Assembly: GCA_033064195.1 (NCBI GenBank)
Contig: JARBJD010000069.1
Span: 124,001 to 188,000, forward strand
Origin: Blattamonas nauphoetae
Taxonomy: Eukaryota; Preaxostyla; Oxymonadida
Direction: 5' to 3'
Length of the DNA: 64,000 bases
Part shown: positions 62,601 through 64,000 of the stretch, piece by piece
Layout of the letters: each line of letters begins with the position of its first letter
How positions within the stretch are numbered: the first letter of the stretch is position 1
The notes under the pieces: model-generated
Told to the model about the DNA's origin: nothing
The model's input: only the letters and a program-made list of their open reading frames with translations
Databases searched by the model: none
Position numbers and translations under genes: made by a program

Positions 62601-64000
62601 GCGGGCGAGGGAAGTGAAGTCTGTGTTTGATATCGATGCTTGCTTAGTTCCTGTTGTGGCTGAGATCGGTGCATGGTTAGCGAAGTTGAGAGTGGTGAAG
62701 ATGCATCGGGTGAGAGTGGACTTGGTTGAGGAGGAGACGGCGATCAGATGTGAAGAGAGAGTACCAGCGACGAGTGGCGAGAAATCGCAGTCGGTGATGG
62801 TCAAAGCGGCAGTGGTGGAGATCAGAGAATCAACAGATGCCGACGAAAGCGATGATGGGAGACGAATGCTCAGTTTGGACAAAGATAGATCAGCTGTGGA
62901 CGAGAAATACGATGGCACTTGTTCAGACAACATGGACACCATGAGAGTAGATCTCGACGATGCTGGCAGGGAAGAACTGATTTTCGTGTGTTTTATGAAG
63001 CTCTGTGCTGAATGAACGACTTGTCCGGAGACAATCCAAATCTGATGAGAAGGCGACGATGATTGTAATTTGTTTCTGGCTGAGTCCCACGTTGAACAAG
63101 GAAAGTCTGCCACTCGCCCACAGATCACATCTGCAGTCGCCGAAATCGAATCAGTAAAGACAGAGTCAGTCACTTCATTCAGCAGCAACAACGAGAGTGG
63201 ATATTCAACGGAGATGGAATCGGGATAGGCTCCAAACATGAGGCACAGCGTCTCGTCGTTGAGGGTCGAGCCAGTGAGGGTGGAGGGTGTGATGATTTTG
63301 TGGAGAGTTCCAACAACGAGGACTGATGATTCGCTTCCCTCAGCGATGGATCCGAGTGAGAGGGAGGAGAAGAGGAGGGTTGATGTGTCTTCCACTTCCG
63401 CAAAGATCCCTCCTCCCTTCGCTTTGGCTGAACAGGATGTGAATGAGGACGAGTGGATGGAGAATGACCCTCCCAACACTTCAACACTGATCGCTCCACC
63501 ATTGACAGCTGAACAATACGAGAACGATGTCGATTCGACTGTGACAGTATGTGATGGTCCGATTTGGCCTGAAATCACCGAACCAGAGATCGTGGACGAG
63601 ATGAACGAGGAGAAGGCACAGTTGGACACGACGAGCGAGCCAGCTTTGAGCTGAACGGCAGAAAGAGTGAGAGAACCCACAGTTGTCTCAAAACTGAGAA
63701 AGGAGAGAGTCAATGTCTGGCTGCTCACAACAAACGATGTTGCTGCCTGTGTGAAGCGAACAGATCGTTGATTTGAATCTGATGTGAGCACAGTCTTTTC
63801 AGAGAAAGTGATCGCATAAGAGACGTCGATGTCCGACATGATTCGGAGTTCTCCTGCACCCATCAGGTGCGTCAAACCGAGGTGAAGTGTTTGACAGGGC
63901 ATTCTCTGATGACCACACAAGACATAATCGGTTCCCATGTCCGAATGAATGTATTTAGTTTCAGCGGAGGATGGGAAGAGAACGGTGAGGAGAGAGGACG
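59625..64000 (-). CDS. Third giant Ser-rich beta-helix surface protein (runs off right edge)
   Basis: The minus frame is open from the right window edge to 59625, at least 1,457 codons; the Met at 63938 is internal because the frame continues upstream. The protein is built from about four long modules, each opening with a Cys-Gly...Pro-Cys motif (YVLCGHQRMPCQTLH at 63,920; VICGRVADFPCSTW near 63,110; EKTCGRLVQPCHSLHVA near 62,060; VAECGGAELPCRTLF near 60,750), with Ser/Thr-rich beta-helix turns (GGA, GGG, SCSFES) between. No membrane helix or kinase tail follows; the last residues (PIVLRRNCCLNGCRMEILNK) look unlike the family, so the 3' end may have been lost 120 bp from the Merlin insertion. 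Likely surface-exposed. Confidence 0.65.
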   Translation of the reverse strand, partial: SSLLTVLFPSSAETKYIHSDMGTDYVLCGHQRMPCQTLHLGLTHLMGAGELRIMSDIDVSYAITFSEKTVLTSDSNQRSVRFTQAATSFVVSSQTLTLSFLSFETTVGSLTLSAVQLKAGSLVVSNCAFSSFISSTISGSVISGQIGPSHTVTVESTSFSYCSAVNGGAISVEVLGGSFSIHSSSFTSCSAKAKGGGIFAEVEDTSTLLFSSLSLGSIAEGSESSVLVVGTLHKIITPSTLTGSTLNDETLCLMFGAYPDSISVEYPLSLLLLNEVTDSVFTDSISATADVICGRVADFPCSTWDSARNKLQSSSPSHQIWIVSGQVVHSAQSFIKHTKISSSLPASSRSTLMVSMLSEQVPSYFSSTADLSLSKLSIRLPSSLSSASVDSLISTTAALTITDCDFSPLVAGTLSSHLIAVSSSTKSTLTRCIFTTLNFANHAPISATTGTKQASISNTDFTSLARTGGHGGAVSASLSTGDSLTLTSDVFTDTQCASNEARGGAVFASLDSSASLVVDSCTFKGCKALDGITWSSSGGGINLELLPLFIGSFTITSPIFLTPTTNNADFGKDIFISSANLDEHITVGSINFDYSIDTDYDRFQCVSSDDISEIIWIGELLQNVFVGNTIHLGDDSGSDEKTCGRLVQPCHSLHVASSHLSGSPLRLVVLGNFLLSQPVSLSAVEISPLLSSTQWICQTTPTRWTSGQVLLNFVDGASSIVSQIFLLSPFAEARGALMSVSKGQLTLTTIIIAGASASTAVNYGLIFSVSPATLIINDLTVRDTSFSASPLVHVSGESPFLLAGAQFSNIIFSSTFQQSAVLKLDSSLQFEDSISYLSVEHVRPQSLSPSPSSFCSWGSGVVQLANRQIQLSHSCFSSISIFGALHLVSSVISLTNCSFESNSAGFASFPSAQRNIFCTSSQLTVVEGDWTAPESLWMKDTDCIVKGDWSGRDSFFFVPSLSASSSSTFCKARNIFAVEIEGSTLFPCGLSLEVFEIGENGKEASFIQLSLTPETNTSFSETHISLSLPLSTFAQLDTSLPWKARLVHSATLRTPISFSFWTPSEVVEDIVLVSSDGSDDVAECGGAELPCRTLFAGWLSRIVGGNEGNTISAKILRTASVGKPLYVGTKSLSVTHATSSSDQLEVNMPTSDSLGMLSLEGGELMIHDLMIVLASSQSSSSLNHPSLVAGRGTFVARSVRMKSDGKGKVGIGLVSLWKGVITLDSVSVQDVSMSEGISLLDGSADRDELIVEIENCLVSNTDTSNAPLIVFNSSNPSSSFSLSKSAFLSSSRSQTTRVSSPALISLTTPQSSLVLASCVFEHCEVKNSTVNRIAPVFLIDLQPISPHHSSVSVTLSSCLFIDCSLPRSTQTGSFCVQPNNVIAKVELINCWMEEMTSSSLPFERSSDGVAILDMTRREQAGQTNSPLAVVILRGSVFPIVLRRNCCLNGCRMEILNK

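Overview
This 64 kb window looks like nuclear DNA of a protist, most likely an oxymonad (Preaxostyla, Metamonada; Blattamonas-like). That placement is inference. It rests on giant Ser-rich secreted beta-helix proteins ending in one transmembrane helix and a tyrosine-kinase-like tail, very short GT-AG introns (26, 32 and 55 nt), use of both TAA and TGA as stops (standard code), a Polinton, and many eukaryotic DNA transposon families. I see no rRNA, no CRISPR array and no bacterial operon structure.

Layout. (1) 0-14.4 kb: two tandem minus-strand paralogues of a giant surface receptor-like protein. The left copy runs off the window and carries at least four ~978-bp tandem repeats; the right copy carries about one. 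Both copies share ~350 bp of duplicated upstream DNA, and each has its own small frame-breaking indels. (2) 15-19.1 kb: a minus-strand gene for a charged coiled-coil protein in several frames. (3) 19.2-20.4 kb: one MULE-type transposon end, a perfect 13-bp-stem palindrome and a 26-bp minisatellite. (4) ~20.4-36.3 kb: a Polinton/Maverick with two related capsid-type genes, small virion-like proteins, packaging ATPase, retroviral-type integrase and a protein-primed family B DNA polymerase with an HNH-like insert. It looks largely whole, with at most about one possible break. (5) 36.5-45 kb: transposon graveyard with a decayed hAT, a 1.24-kb inverted-repeat element, and a 2.2-kb MULE-type element (9-bp target duplication) carrying a decayed ABCC-transporter fragment. 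Scraps of host exons lie between. (6) 45-52.5 kb: host genes, namely the 3' part of an amino-acid/auxin-permease-type transporter, a Cys/Gly-rich secreted protein, and a four-exon Ser/Pro-rich protein. (7) 53.7-59.5 kb: Tc1/mariner remnant, MULE transposase interrupted by a 600-bp inverted-repeat MITE, a second short MULE-type element, and an apparently intact Merlin (IS1595-like) element with 19-bp terminal inverted repeats. (8) 59.6-64 kb: a third giant beta-helix protein, minus strand, running off the right edge.

Working together: the surface genes look like a rapidly changing gene family that expands by tandem duplication and internal repeat turnover. The Polinton is a compact gene set that brings its own start-proximal AT-rich promoter-like motif and its own dispersed palindromic repeat. 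The most unusual signals are the duplicated capsid genes and HNH-bearing polymerase, the palindromic repeat family placed inside Polinton coding sequence, the Pack-MULE-like capture of an ABC transporter fragment, the ultra-short introns, and the kinase-like tail that lacks recognisable catalytic motifs.
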